Positions 9,119 through 18,386 of a stretch of DNA of 63,123 nt are shown one piece after another. This stretch comes from an uncultured Acinetobacter sp. (GTDB lineage: Bacteria > Pseudomonadota > Gammaproteobacteria > Pseudomonadales > Moraxellaceae). Where the stretch lies: NCBI RefSeq assembly GCF_947624825.1, contig NZ_CANQLZ010000008.1, forward strand, positions 1-63,123, written 5' to 3'. A program made the translations under genes and the position numbers. Below the pieces are notes generated by a model, which searched no databases, had not been told where the DNA came from, and worked only from the letters and a program-made list of their open reading frames with translations. Within the stretch, counting starts at the first letter, position 1; every line of letters starts with the position of its first letter.

Positions 9119-10573
9119 ATGACGGTTCAAACCTTCACTCCTTCTGCTGCCCCAGCTGCCTCAGAAAACACTGTTACCCAGCCACAGCACACCTTAGTCG
9201 ATGGATCAGTGAAAAAACTGTATATCGAAACCCAAGGGTGTCAGATGAATGAGTATGACAGTCATCGTATGGCAGATCTGTTGGGCGATTCGCACGGTTA
9301 CGTGCTTACTACAGACCCCAAAGACGCCGATATTTTGCTCATGAATACCTGTTCTATTCGTGAAAAAGCCCAAGAGAAAGTATTCTCAGAGCTTGGGCGT
9401 TGGCGTAAGCTCAAAGAAAAGAATCCAGATTTAATTATTGGTGTGGGTGGCTGTGTGGCATCGCAAGAAGGCGATAACATTCAAAAACGTGCCAATTATG
9501 TAGATATGGTATTTGGTCCACAAACTTTGCACCGTTTACCACAAATGCTCGATCAACATTTTGATCAAGTTGAAAAGCCAAAAAAAGAAAAAATTAAATT
9601 GGTAGATATCTCATTTCCTGATATCGAAAAATTTGATTTCTTACCTGAACCCCGTGTGGAAGGTTATAAAGCTTTTGTGTCAATCATGGAAGGCTGTTCA
9701 AAATACTGTTCATTCTGCGTGGTGCCTTATACCCGTGGTGAAGAAGTATCACGTCCTTTAGATGATGTCTTGGCTGAGATTGCCACTTTAGCTGAAAAAG
9801 GTGTGCGTGAAATTTCTTTATTGGGTCAAAACGTCAATGGTTATCGTGGCGAAACCTTTGATGGGCAGATTTGTACCTTTGCCGATTTGTTACGTCTTGT
9901 TGCAGAAATTCCGGGCATTGGACGTTTACGTTACACCACGTCGCACCCGCTTGAATTTAACGATGATTTAATTCAGTGCTACCGTGACTTGCCACAAATG
10001 GTGTCGCATTTACACTTACCAGTGCAAAGTGGTTCAAACGCTGTATTGCAAGGTATGAAGCGCAACCACACCATTGATGTATATATTGAAAAGATCAAAA
10101 AATTACGTGCCGTGCGTCCGGATATGCATTTATCCAGTGACTTTATTATTGGTTTCCCTGGCGAAACCGATGAACACTTTGAAGAAACTTTCCAATTTAT
10201 CAAAGATTTAGACTTTGATCACTCGTATAGCTTTATCTATTCAAAGCGTCCGGGTACACCCGCATCAGAGCTTGAAGATACCACGCCTGAAGAGGTGAAA
10301 AAAGATCGTTTAGCCAAAGTTCAACAATGGATTAAACGCTCAAGTATTGATAAAACAGATGCGATGCTCGGTAGTATTCAACGTGTATTAATTGAAAAAG
10401 TCTCTGATAAAGATCCTAATCTTTTGGTTGGTACAGCCGACAATACCCGTTATGTGACCTTTATTGGTGATCCATCATGGGTGGGTCGTTTTGCTGAGAT
10501 TGAAATCACTGAGATTAAAACTTTAAATTTAGTTTATGGTGAGCTCTTGAATCTTGAGCCTGACGTGGCGTAA
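9119..10573 (+). CDS. miaB: tRNA-2-methylthio-N6-dimethylallyladenosine synthase MiaB
   Basis: A radical SAM methylthiotransferase that adds the 2-methylthio group to i6A37 of tRNAs reading UNN codons. The N-terminal domain supplies cysteines C41, C78 and C112 for the auxiliary 4Fe-4S cluster. The radical SAM CxxxCxxC motif is C193, C197 and C200 in [15 protein letters not shown] domain closes the protein. The length of 484 residues is normal, with about 30 non-conserved residues before the domain. AGGAG (9109-9113) precedes the ATG. It is followed on the same strand by phoH and ybeY, the usual gammaproteobacterial order. Confidence 0.97.
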   Translation: MTVQTFTPSAAPAASENTVTQPQHTLVDGSVKKLYIETQGCQMNEYDSHRMADLLGDSHGYVLTTDPKDADILLMNTCSIREKAQEKVFSELGRWRKLKEKNPDLIIGVGGCVASQEGDNIQKRANYVDMVFGPQTLHRLPQMLDQHFDQVEKPKKEKIKLVDISFPDIEKFDFLPEPRVEGYKAFVSIMEGCSKYCSFCVVPYTRGEEVSRPLDDVLAEIATLAEKGVREISLLGQNVNGYRGETFDGQICTFADLLRLVAEIPGIGRLRYTTSHPLEFNDDLIQCYRDLPQMVSHLHLPVQSGSNAVLQGMKRNHTIDVYIEKIKKLRAVRPDMHLSSDFIIGFPGETDEHFEETFQFIKDLDFDHSYSFIYSKRPGTPASELEDTTPEEVKKDRLAKVQQWIKRSSIDKTDAMLGSIQRVLIEKVSDKDPNLLVGTADNTRYVTFIGDPSWVGRFAEIEITEIKTLNLVYGELLNLEPDVA

Positions 10574-10615
10574 GGTAAAGCTACTGCCATAATAACGATA
10601 TCTAAAGGAATTCTC

Positions 10616-11686
10616 TTGACTGCAACGATTCGACGTACAGTAAATTTTCCCGGCATTTCAATGGACCGTTTACAAAATATGCTGGGTGCATATAACGGTC
10701 ACTTAAAGCAAATTGAACAACGCTTAAATGTACAAATTTCCCATCGTGGTGACAGTTTTTTTGTCGATGGGGAAATTGCAGCAGTCGAAAGCACCGAAGT
10801 GCTGTTGCAAAGCTTGCATGATGAAGCCGAAAGCCAACCGATCAGTGCCAATACTTTGCATATTATGATCCAAGGCAGTCAGACCGATCGCGAGCTACAA
10901 GAGGATACTTCTGAGGAGCACAGCGCTTTAGAACATGTGTGGTTACAAACCCGTAAAGGGCGTATTAACCCACGTGGTGCCAACCAAAAACGCTATGTGC
11001 AACGTATTTTACAAAGCGACATTTCATTTGGTATTGGTCCGGCAGGTACAGGTAAAACTTATCTTGCCGTGGCTGCTGCCGTGGATATGTTGGAACGCAA
11101 CGAAATTCAGCGTATTTTATTGGTGCGTCCTGCGGTTGAAGCGGGTGAAAAACTTGGCTTTTTACCCGGTGATCTCACTCAAAAAATCGACCCATATTTA
11201 CGTCCATTGTATGACGCTTTATATGAAATGCTCGGTTTTGAAAAAGTCGCTAAACTAATTGAACGCCAAGTGATTGAAGTTGCACCACTGGCTTATATGC
11301 GTGGTCGTACCCTTAATCACTCGTTTGTGATTTTAGATGAAGCACAAAACACCACCCCTGAACAGATGAAAATGTTTTTAACGCGTTTAGGTTTTGGTTC
11401 GCGTGCTGTGATTACCGGTGACGTCACTCAAGTAGATTTACCGCGCGGTCAACAATCAGGTTTGGCACATGCTTTACGTGTCATTGATAAAATTCCAGAA
11501 ATTCATATCACACGTTTCCATTCTCGCGATGTGGTGCGTCATCAATTGGTACAAAAAATTGTTGAAGCCTACGAAGGATGGGACAGTGAGCAGCAACGTT
11601 TAAGTACTGCCGAGCGTGAGCAACGCAAAGCCCTACAACACGCCTTAGTTGCAGAAAATGATGCCAAAGCTGATCAGCAGCATTAA
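10616..11686 (+). CDS. ybeZ: PhoH-like ATPase (YbeZ)
   Basis: A cytoplasmic P-loop ATPase of the PhoH family, 356 residues, with a small N-terminal RNA-binding-like (KH-type) region. Walker A is GPAGTGKT at residues 141-148, and the Walker B-like VILDEAQNTTPEQ lies about residue 236. YbeZ is known to work with YbeY in ribosome and rRNA quality control, and here the genes are 15 bases apart. The start is TTG at 10616, with AAGGA six bases upstream; the first ATG would remove 15 conserved residues. Confidence 0.92.
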   Translation: MTATIRRTVNFPGISMDRLQNMLGAYNGHLKQIEQRLNVQISHRGDSFFVDGEIAAVESTEVLLQSLHDEAESQPISANTLHIMIQGSQTDRELQEDTSEEHSALEHVWLQTRKGRINPRGANQKRYVQRILQSDISFGIGPAGTGKTYLAVAAAVDMLERNEIQRILLVRPAVEAGEKLGFLPGDLTQKIDPYLRPLYDALYEMLGFEKVAKLIERQVIEVAPLAYMRGRTLNHSFVILDEAQNTTPEQMKMFLTRLGFGSRAVITGDVTQVDLPRGQQSGLAHALRVIDKIPEIHITRFHSRDVVRHQLVQKIVEAYEGWDSEQQRLSTAEREQRKALQHALVAENDAKADQQH

Positions 11687-11701
11687 GATAAAGGATCTGT
11701 T

Positions 11702-12184
11702 TTGAAAATCAGTCTCTCGCTACAACAAGAATTTAACGCGCCTGAGCTTGTACTCAAGCGCGCTTATATCAAAAAAGTTGTAGAAACCACACTACGCTAC
11801 ATCGAAACACAAAGTGATTGTGACATTGGCATTGCCTGTGTAGACAATCAAGCTAGTCATAAGCTTAATCTTGAGTATCGTCAAAAAGATAAACCTACCA
11901 ATGTATTGTCTTTTCCAAGCGATTTACCTGATGAAATGGCGGCAGTGTTAGACAGCTTCCCGATTGGCGATTTAGTGATTTGTATTCCGGTGGTGCTTGA
12001 AGAAGCCTTTGAGCAACATAAAGCACCGCTTGAACATTTCACCCATATGTTGGTGCATGGTACGCTGCATTTAATGGGCTATGACCATGAAACCTCAGAT
12101 GAAGAAGCTGAAGAAATGGAAGCTTTGGAAATTGAGATTTTAGCCAAATTGGGTCTTGCTAATCCCTATTTAGAACACGATTAA
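11702..12184 (+). CDS. ybeY: Endoribonuclease YbeY
   Basis: A zinc-dependent endoribonuclease needed for 16S rRNA 3' end maturation and 70S ribosome quality control. The UPF0054 metal motif H3-x-H5-x-H is present as H119, H123 and H129 in [11 protein letters not shown]. The 160-residue length is typical. The start is TTG at 11702, preceded by AAGGA; no upstream ATG is available. It is the last gene of the miaB-ybeZ-ybeY unit and ends at a strong hairpin terminator. Confidence 0.95.
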   Translation: MKISLSLQQEFNAPELVLKRAYIKKVVETTLRYIETQSDCDIGIACVDNQASHKLNLEYRQKDKPTNVLSFPSDLPDEMAAVLDSFPIGDLVICIPVVLEEAFEQHKAPLEHFTHMLVHGTLHLMGYDHETSDEEAEEMEALEIEILAKLGLANPYLEHD

Positions 12185-12185
12185 A

Positions 12186-12216
12186 AACCAGCGAGCTTCG
12201 GCTCGCTTTTTTATTT
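12186..12216. terminator. Bidirectional terminator with TTCG loop
   Basis: Stem GCGAGC (12191-12196) / GCTCGC (12201-12206) closed by a very stable TTCG tetraloop, with an A run before and a T run after. It separates ybeY from the convergent tonB-like gene. Confidence 0.9.
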
Positions 12217-13086
12217 CACTTCAAACTCTGCATTGGCAGGGTCAAAGCGCCAGGTACGCACCACTCTTAATTCTTCAATGTCTTGTAAGCCTGCGTCAAA
12301 GCGCGGAAAAGGTGCAGCTTTACGTACCGAAGCTTTAGCGGCTTCATCAAGCACGGCGTAACCTGAACTTTCCAATAAGCGTAGCGCCATAATTTTGCCG
12401 TTGCTTGCCAAAATCACCATTAAGCGTACTTCGCCTGCCAAACCTAACTGTTGTGCTTCTAGCGGATAGTCACGGTTGCCATAAAATTCAACTTTCTTAC
12501 GAAATTTTTCTAAATAGCCTGCCGCAGGATCAGCCTTGGCATGAATCCCATTCACAGTTTTGATTTTTTGTTGGCGGCTAAAATTTTGCTGTTGTTCTAA
12601 ATATTCAGCTTCAATACCGGCAATCATCGCCGCTTGCTGTTGATACTGACTCTGCAACTGGTCAACTTTTTCTTGTACCCGATCTTGTTGATGCTGTTTT
12701 TGCCAACTTAAAGTGGTCATTAAAATTTGTTGATCATGACTGGTTTTAGACTGTGCTTGTTGTTCAATAGTGTGCTGTTCAGACAAATGCTGACCTTGAC
12801 TGCTATGAGATTGACGCTCAAGGCTTTGGCTCGCAATACGATGCGCTTCACGAAAAGTACCCGCGCCTTGTTGATCGGCTTGGGCTAAAAAATCGCTATG
12901 CTCAATTTGATCACTGCTTGGACGAATACTAATCGCGATTTCTTTAACGGCTTGATCGGGTGTGGTTGGCATAGCAAATTGCACCGAAAGCAAGGCTAAA
13001 TGCAAGATCACAGCGCATGCCACCATCATCATAAAGAGCCGATCTTGCCACCATGGCTGCTGTAAGGGTGTCATTTTTTTTAGCAT
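12211..13086 (-). CDS. TonB-family energy transducer, orphan
   Basis: A 291-residue TonB-like protein. One membrane anchor lies at about residues 17-38. A glutamine-rich, probably coiled-coil spacer spans roughly residues 80-190 in place of the usual proline-rich linker. The C-terminal TonB domain (residues 200-290) has the YPLEAQQLGLAGEVRLMV block and an S-S-G-x-x-x-L-D-E-A-A motif. TonB proteins pass energy from ExbB-ExbD to outer membrane receptors. No exbB or exbD genes adjoin it, unlike the second tonB at 19027-19836. No clear ribosome site is visible before the ATG. Confidence 0.85.
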   Translation of the reverse strand: MLKKMTPLQQPWWQDRLFMMMVACAVILHLALLSVQFAMPTTPDQAVKEIAISIRPSSDQIEHSDFLAQADQQGAGTFREAHRIASQSLERQSHSSQGQHLSEQHTIEQQAQSKTSHDQQILMTTLSWQKQHQQDRVQEKVDQLQSQYQQQAAMIAGIEAEYLEQQQNFSRQQKIKTVNGIHAKADPAAGYLEKFRKKVEFYGNRDYPLEAQQLGLAGEVRLMVILASNGKIMALRLLESSGYAVLDEAAKASVRKAAPFPRFDAGLQDIEELRVVRTWRFDPANAEFEVK

Positions 13087-13261
13087 ACATTAAACCGACA
13101 AAAAGCCTAATTCCCTAAAGTGCAGAAATACAGTATAAGAACAGCATAGCCACAGATATTTTTATAGATTACAGCACATTATTGTAGCCTAAAACCCTAA
13201 GCAGAATTTTGCTACACTCAAAAAATTATCAATATCATGACCGACAGCCAGGATTCCTATT

Positions 13262-13942
13262 ATGCAATCACTCATAAACAATATTTCTAACCGCCTTCGC
13301 CAAGTGTACCAAAAGGCTGAAGGATTTATTGAAGATGAACGTGAATTTGCACTGTCGCAAGTGTTTTTAAATGCTACGTTTCAACGCTTTGTAACCGATA
13401 ATGTTGGGCTACTTAAAGATTTACATGCTGATTTACATGACGATTGGCTACGCCTATATGCGTCAATTGACGTTAAAGGCATGCAACTGACCTTGTCGGT
13501 GGATTTAAAATTGTTGCAAATGGAACTCAATAAAACCAAGCAATTGATTGTCTTTGAGCAAATCAGCAATACTCAAATTTTAGATGCCAAATATCCCAAT
13601 AAAATGTACCAATGGGGCGTACAAAGTGCCTTATTCTTTTACCATAAAGTATTAAAAAAAGATCCTTTAGGTCCAATTTTACAAAAATTTGAAGTGCTCG
13701 ACGTTAAAGATGATTTACTGTATTTAGACTTAAACCGTTGGTTAGGTAAAAACCGCTCTATTATTGACACTTTAAGCAAGGTCAATATCAATCATGCAGA
13801 ACTACGAGAAGCGCAAATTGTGGTAATGGGCAATGTCAACTTAATGGCATTAATGAACAAAATATCTGAAGAACAACACACACATCAAGCAAGTGAAGAG
13901 GTAAGCCACGACAATAGCGTGACGCCTATTAAGCAAAAATAA
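13262..13942 (+). CDS. Conserved hypothetical protein
   Basis: A soluble 226-residue protein that I do not recognise. It has mixed helices and a central strand-rich part (about residues 65-150), and ends in a polar, probably disordered tail after residue 200. No signal peptide or membrane segment is seen. AGGA stands about eight bases before the ATG. It lies between divergent tonB and the DUF3108 gene and seems to be a unit of its own; no clear terminator follows it. Confidence 0.75.
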   Translation: MQSLINNISNRLRQVYQKAEGFIEDEREFALSQVFLNATFQRFVTDNVGLLKDLHADLHDDWLRLYASIDVKGMQLTLSVDLKLLQMELNKTKQLIVFEQISNTQILDAKYPNKMYQWGVQSALFFYHKVLKKDPLGPILQKFEVLDVKDDLLYLDLNRWLGKNRSIIDTLSKVNINHAELREAQIVVMGNVNLMALMNKISEEQHTHQASEEVSHDNSVTPIKQK

Positions 13943-14028
13943 CTGTTATTTTTTGCACAACTAGGTAGCACAACCTACATAAAGCTACAGTTTTCACTCA
14001 AATTGAAATTTTTTATCCATAATCTAAG

Positions 14029-14058
14029 TGCATAATATTGCTGTATAAATATTATGCA
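14029..14058. promoter_or_regulatory. Perfect 11-base inverted repeat before the DUF3108 gene
   Basis: TGCATAATATT (14029-14039) and AATATTATGCA (14048-14058) are separated by eight bases and end 15 bases before the ATG at 14074. It could be an operator of a dimeric repressor, or an mRNA hairpin close to the ribosome site. Confidence 0.6.
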
Positions 14059-14073
14059 TAGGAAATATTACTT

Positions 14074-14778
14074 ATGGCAACTTCACTAAAAAAATTGCTG
14101 CTTACAACGCTGAGTGCTTCTGCTTTGCTGTTGAGTGCCAACTCAGCGTTTGCCATGAGTCCATTCCACGCTACTTACCAATTTAGCTATAACGGCAAAA
14201 ATATGGGCTCGGCAACACGTAATTTAGCTCGCTCAGGCAATACATGGACCTATGTGTTTAGCGCCAAAGCCGGTGGAATTGCTTCTGCCTCTGAAACTAG
14301 CCGCTTTAGCTTGAATAACGGCAAAATCACCTCTTCAAGCTTTAGCCGTACCAGTAAAATATTGGTGCATAACAACACAATGAGCATTCAATTTAACCCA
14401 AGCAAAAAACTGATTAACACTAAAAAAGATGACAAGCCTCGTTCATTTGCATGGCAAGCCAATGTCTTAGATGAACTCAATGCCGAATTGCAGTTACGTG
14501 AAGATTTAAAAGGCTCAGGTTTAAAATCAAGTTATTTAATTGCCGATGCCAAAGAAGTCGAAGCGCGCCGCTTTATCAAACAAGGTACTGAACGTGTCAG
14601 CACCAATTACGGCACTTTTGATACGGTTAAAGTGATCTTAAAACCCACTAAACCCAATCGCGGTACGATTTTTTGGTTAGCGCCCGAACTTGACTATTTA
14701 CCAGTTAAAGTCACCCATCAAGATGGTAAAACTTCTTATGGTCTATCTTTAACTGGCTATCAAGGTCCTCGCAATTAA
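14074..14778 (+). CDS. Periplasmic DUF3108 domain protein
   Basis: A 234-residue protein with a clear signal peptide ending ANSAFA (about residue 27). The mature part matches the DUF3108 pattern: a beta-rich fold with FHATYQFSYNGKNMG at its start and FWLAPELDYLPVKV near its end. The family is periplasmic and of unknown function; a lipid-binding beta-barrel like LolA/LolB is often suggested. The ATG stands right after a strong palindrome, which may control it. The next gene, xpt, follows after 76 bases on the same strand. Confidence 0.85.
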   Translation: MATSLKKLLLTTLSASALLLSANSAFAMSPFHATYQFSYNGKNMGSATRNLARSGNTWTYVFSAKAGGIASASETSRFSLNNGKITSSSFSRTSKILVHNNTMSIQFNPSKKLINTKKDDKPRSFAWQANVLDELNAELQLREDLKGSGLKSSYLIADAKEVEARRFIKQGTERVSTNYGTFDTVKVILKPTKPNRGTIFWLAPELDYLPVKVTHQDGKTSYGLSLTGYQGPRN

Positions 14779-14791
14779 TACTTGCATTTTT

Positions 14792-14835
14792 CGGGGTGCT
14801 TTTTACAATAGCCGTTTGCTTAAATGAGCACCCAC
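14792..14835 (+). promoter_or_regulatory. Hairpin leader of xpt
   Basis: GGGTGCT (14794-14800) pairs perfectly with AGCACCC (14827-14833) around a 26-base loop; the right arm ends about eight bases before the AGAGGA ribosome site of xpt. There is no T tract, so it is not an intrinsic terminator. I see none of the conserved loop elements of the purine riboswitch. Confidence 0.35.
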
Positions 14836-14842
14836 TCCTTAG

Positions 14843-15430
<588 letters not shown>

Positions 15431-15438
15431 GCCAAACT

Positions 15439-15470
15439 TAAAAAAAGAGTGCATAAGCGCTCTTTTTTTT
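15439..15470 (+). terminator. Intrinsic terminator of xpt
   Basis: Stem AGAGTGC / GCGCTCT with loop ATAA (15446-15463), containing one G-T pair, with flanking A and T runs; eight T follow. Confidence 0.9.
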
Positions 15471-15580
15471 CTTTAGCATTTAAGCCATATCTTGATAGGA
15501 CAATTTAAGCATACACTTTTTGTGCATTGTTCTTTATTATTTCATGTCTGTTGTTGTGTTCAACGTTTATGGAAAAACCT

Positions 15581-15964
15581 ATGCAGTGTCCAAAGTGTGG
15601 TAGTGATCAAATCGAGCAACGTGACCATGAGGGTGGCTTAAAAACCGCAGGCAGTTGGCTCGCGGCCTCAGCAGGTGCCACCGCAGGTACAGTGGGTGGC
15701 GCAGCAACTGGTGCCTCAACAGGTGCTGCAATTGGCGCTGTGGCAGCAGGACCCTTAGGTGTAATTGTAGGCGGCACAATTGGTACATTTGTAGGTGCGA
15801 TTACCGTCGGTGTCACCGGTGGTATTTTGGGCAATTTATTGGGCAAAAAAGCCGGTGTTATGGTAGATCGTAACTTATTTGCAGATTTTCGCTGCTTAGC
15901 GTGCAAAAAGCGCTTTAAGGCTGAACTGATTACTCAAGATTCCTCAACAGATCAAAAAAAGTGA
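15581..15964 (+). CDS. Zinc-ribbon protein with a central glycine-zipper membrane segment
   Basis: About 127 residues from ATG 15581. The N terminus reads MQCPKCGSDQIEQRD, one zinc knuckle. The middle (about residues 25-95) is a run of G, A and T with GxxxG spacing, a glycine-zipper that could insert in a membrane. The C terminus reads FRCLACKKRF, a second CxxC. The two knuckles look like the halves of one zinc ribbon interrupted by the glycine-rich insert. Upstream in-frame starts (15527 TTG, 15569 ATG) give no recognisable sequence, so 15581 is preferred. Function unknown. Confidence 0.75.
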   Translation: MQCPKCGSDQIEQRDHEGGLKTAGSWLAASAGATAGTVGGAATGASTGAAIGAVAAGPLGVIVGGTIGTFVGAITVGVTGGILGNLLGKKAGVMVDRNLFADFRCLACKKRFKAELITQDSSTDQKK

Positions 15965-15983
15965 GTCTAAGACTCACCCTTTA

Positions 15984-16583
15984 TTAAGCACACAGCTTTT
16001 TCGCTAGCTGTGCCAAACGCCGCCCTTGCTCAATGCACAGGGCTTTTTCATCTGCACTGATACTTTGATCATGTCGCGCACCACTGACATGACTGACCCC
16101 ATAAGGTGTACCACCCGTTTTGGTATGAGATAATGCAGGATGGGCATTGTTTAAGCCTAAAATGAGCATACCATGATGAAAAAGTGGCGGTAACATACTC
16201 AATAAAGTACTTTCTTGACCACCATGCATCGAGCCTGATGACGTGAACACACACACTGGTTTATCGTGCAATGCACCACTTAACCATAAACTGGTGGTTT
16301 GATCCCAAAAATATTTCATTTCAGCTGCCATATTGCCAAAACGAGTAGGTGAACCTAAAGCTAAACCCGCACAATTGGCTAAATCATCTAAAGTACAATA
16401 AATATCGCCTTCATCTGGAATACTGGCTTGAGCTTCGGTGACAACAGTCGCAACACTGGGAACAGTACGAATTTTAACCTGCATACCAGTGGCTTCAATG
16501 CCATCGGCAATCAAATGGGCGAGCTGTTTAGTTGCGCCATATTTGCTGTAATACAGCACCAAAACATAAGGCTGATTTATCAT
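15984..16583 (-). CDS. wrbA: NAD(P)H:quinone oxidoreductase, WrbA type
   Basis: A flavodoxin-like FMN protein that reduces quinones by two electrons. The FMN phosphate loop is YYSKYGATKQLA near the N terminus. SPTRFGNMAAEMKYFWDQT and the TSSGSMHGGQE loop are typical of WrbA. The C-terminal part GGTPYGVSHVSG is also conserved. I take ATG 16583 as start, giving about 199 residues, because the protein begins MINQPYVLVLYYS there; a longer frame to 16658 adds only an atypical hydrophobic stretch. The stop is near that of the convergent zinc-ribbon gene. Confidence 0.93.
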   Translation of the reverse strand: MINQPYVLVLYYSKYGATKQLAHLIADGIEATGMQVKIRTVPSVATVVTEAQASIPDEGDIYCTLDDLANCAGLALGSPTRFGNMAAEMKYFWDQTTSLWLSGALHDKPVCVFTSSGSMHGGQESTLLSMLPPLFHHGMLILGLNNAHPALSHTKTGGTPYGVSHVSGARHDQSISADEKALCIEQGRRLAQLAKKLCA

Positions 16584-16682
16584 AATAAAGCTCAAAAAAA
16601 GAAAACTATACGGTATTTTTAGCCATTTTTGGTTAAGCTTAAGGCGAAAAATGGACAAACGTATTAAAAAAATTGAGATGTC

Positions 16683-17936
16683 TTGGCTATGTTAGAAAAG
16701 TATTTAAAGAAACTGCCCTTCTATGATCACACTTGGTTCCAGTTTACGTTATTTGTGATTCGTCGTTTTGAAGCAGATCAATGTCGCGATCATGCAGGCT
16801 CACTGACTTATACCACTTTGTTTGCTGTTGTACCGATGCTGACGGTATTTTTGGTAATTATCTCATCCATTAAAGCCTTAGAACCTGCACGACAACAGAT
16901 TCAACAACTGATCTATAGCAATTTGTTGCCTAAAACCACCATTGCCTTTGACAAAGCTTTAAGCGCCTTTGCTGATAAATCCAGTAATTTAACCGTGATT
17001 GGTGTGTTGTTCTTATTTATTACCACAGTAATGATGCTCACCAGCATTGAAACTGCGTTTAATCGAATTTGGCGAGTACAAGAAACCCGTGGTGGCATTA
17101 TGGGCTTTATGCGCTATTGGACCATTATTTCGCTTGGCCCGATTTTACTGGGCAGTGCTTTTGTAATTTCATCTGCTGTTGCATCTATGAATATTTTAAG
17201 CAACAACTTTGCCGGTTATGAATTAAATGGTGCCTTTGTACTGTGGTGTATTTCCTTTGGCTTAACGCTACTTGGCTTTTTTATTTTATATTGGACCATT
17301 CCCAATCGTAATGTGCCACTTAAATCTGCTTTGGTGGCGGCAGCATTTAGTGCCATCGTTTTTGAGGCTTTAAAAAATCTGTTTGGTTTTGTCATGTCTA
17401 ATTTCACCAGTTATGAGTTGGTGTATGGCGCTTTTGCTGCTGTACCTATTTTCTTACTGTGGATTTACCTATCATGGAACATTATTTTATTGGGTGTTGA
17501 GGTCAGTTTTGCAATGACCGCTTTTAGTTCGCAAAAAGAACAAAAGCGTCATCCACTCATTATGTTGCTTGATATTTTAGAATTGTTTTACCGCAAACAA
17601 AAATTAGGCAAGCCAGTGACCGAAGCACAAGCTTTAGACGTATTAGGACGTGAAGAAATTGGCTATTGGCCCATCTATGTAGATTTAATGGAAAAGCAAA
17701 ATTTGATTCAGCGTACCGACAACAATGACTATGTACTGTCACGCAATTTAAACGAAGTGAATTTTTGGCAGTTTTACAGTCAATTACCCTATGCCCTGCC
17801 GCAGCGTAAGGATGTAGGCAACATTCACCCAGATGATGAATGGATGAAAAAATTAGGCCCAGCTTTAATTGATGCCGATGACTATTTGGCCGCCAAGCTC
17901 TCAATTCCTTTGGCAAAAATTTTAGATCGTGATTGA
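16683..17936 (+). CDS. YihY/BrkB-type inner membrane protein
   Basis: A 417-residue protein of the YihY (UPF0761, formerly RNase BN) family. The N-terminal 280 residues hold about six membrane segments with the family blocks SLTYTTLFAVVPMLTV and YGAFAAVPIFLLWIYLSW. The C-terminal 130 residues are soluble and winged-helix-like, a longer tail than in E. coli YihY. It is not a tRNA nuclease, as was once thought; the function is unsettled. The start is TTG 16683 or ATG 16689, both poorly supplied with ribosome sites. It ends in a bidirectional terminator. Confidence 0.9.
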   Translation: MAMLEKYLKKLPFYDHTWFQFTLFVIRRFEADQCRDHAGSLTYTTLFAVVPMLTVFLVIISSIKALEPARQQIQQLIYSNLLPKTTIAFDKALSAFADKSSNLTVIGVLFLFITTVMMLTSIETAFNRIWRVQETRGGIMGFMRYWTIISLGPILLGSAFVISSAVASMNILSNNFAGYELNGAFVLWCISFGLTLLGFFILYWTIPNRNVPLKSALVAAAFSAIVFEALKNLFGFVMSNFTSYELVYGAFAAVPIFLLWIYLSWNIILLGVEVSFAMTAFSSQKEQKRHPLIMLLDILELFYRKQKLGKPVTEAQALDVLGREEIGYWPIYVDLMEKQNLIQRTDNNDYVLSRNLNEVNFWQFYSQLPYALPQRKDVGNIHPDDEWMKKLGPALIDADDYLAAKLSIPLAKILDRD

Positions 17937-17952
17937 GCTTAAATTTTAAGCC

Positions 17953-17984
17953 TAAAAAAAGCGCCACATGGGCGCTTTTTTTTA
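17953..17984. terminator. Bidirectional intrinsic terminator
   Basis: Stem GCGCC (17961-17965) / GGCGC (17971-17975), extended by A and T runs on either side, loop ACATG. Shared by the yihY-like gene and exbD, whose stop codon lies at its edge. Confidence 0.9.
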
Positions 17985-18386
17985 GTTATCCGTTGCAAAG
18001 GCAATATCGGTGAGTCCGGCTCCACTCGCCCGAGACATCACTTGTGCAACCATATCATAACGTGCGTCTTTGTCGGCTTTTAAAATGACCGTCGGCTGAC
18101 GCTCAGCTTGACCGGCATCTGTTAAGCGTTGCTCTAATTCAGCAAGAGTCACCACTTGATCATCCCAAGCCACATCGCCATTGGCATTGATGCTCACTTG
18201 AATTTGCTCAGGCGGTAAATCAACAATTTCAGCAGTGGTTTGTGGCAAAGTTAATGGAATTGATGGGTTAGCAACAGTGGCTGTCACCAAAAAGATGATC
18301 ATCAATACCAACATAATATCGATAAGCGGAATGAGGTTCATCTCATTCATGCCTGCATCGTTGTCTTCACCCAATTGAAAAGCCAT
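17982..18386 (-). CDS. exbD: Biopolymer transport protein ExbD
   Basis: ExbD, 134 residues: one membrane helix (MNLIPLIDIMLVLMIIFLVTA, about residues 16-36) with the essential membrane aspartate in PLIDIMLV, then a periplasmic domain. It forms the proton channel of the TonB energising complex with ExbB. The start overlaps the exbB stop by one base, so translation is coupled. It is the last gene of tonB-exbB-exbD. Confidence 0.95.
   Translation of the reverse strand: MAFQLGEDNDAGMNEMNLIPLIDIMLVLMIIFLVTATVANPSIPLTLPQTTAEIVDLPPEQIQVSINANGDVAWDDQVVTLAELEQRLTDAGQAERQPTVILKADKDARYDMVAQVMSRASGAGLTDIAFATDN

Noticed and set aside
15607..15906. Minus-strand proline/alanine-rich open frames opposite the zinc-ribbon gene
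   Set aside because: Shadows of the glycine/alanine-rich middle of the real gene; no start signals.
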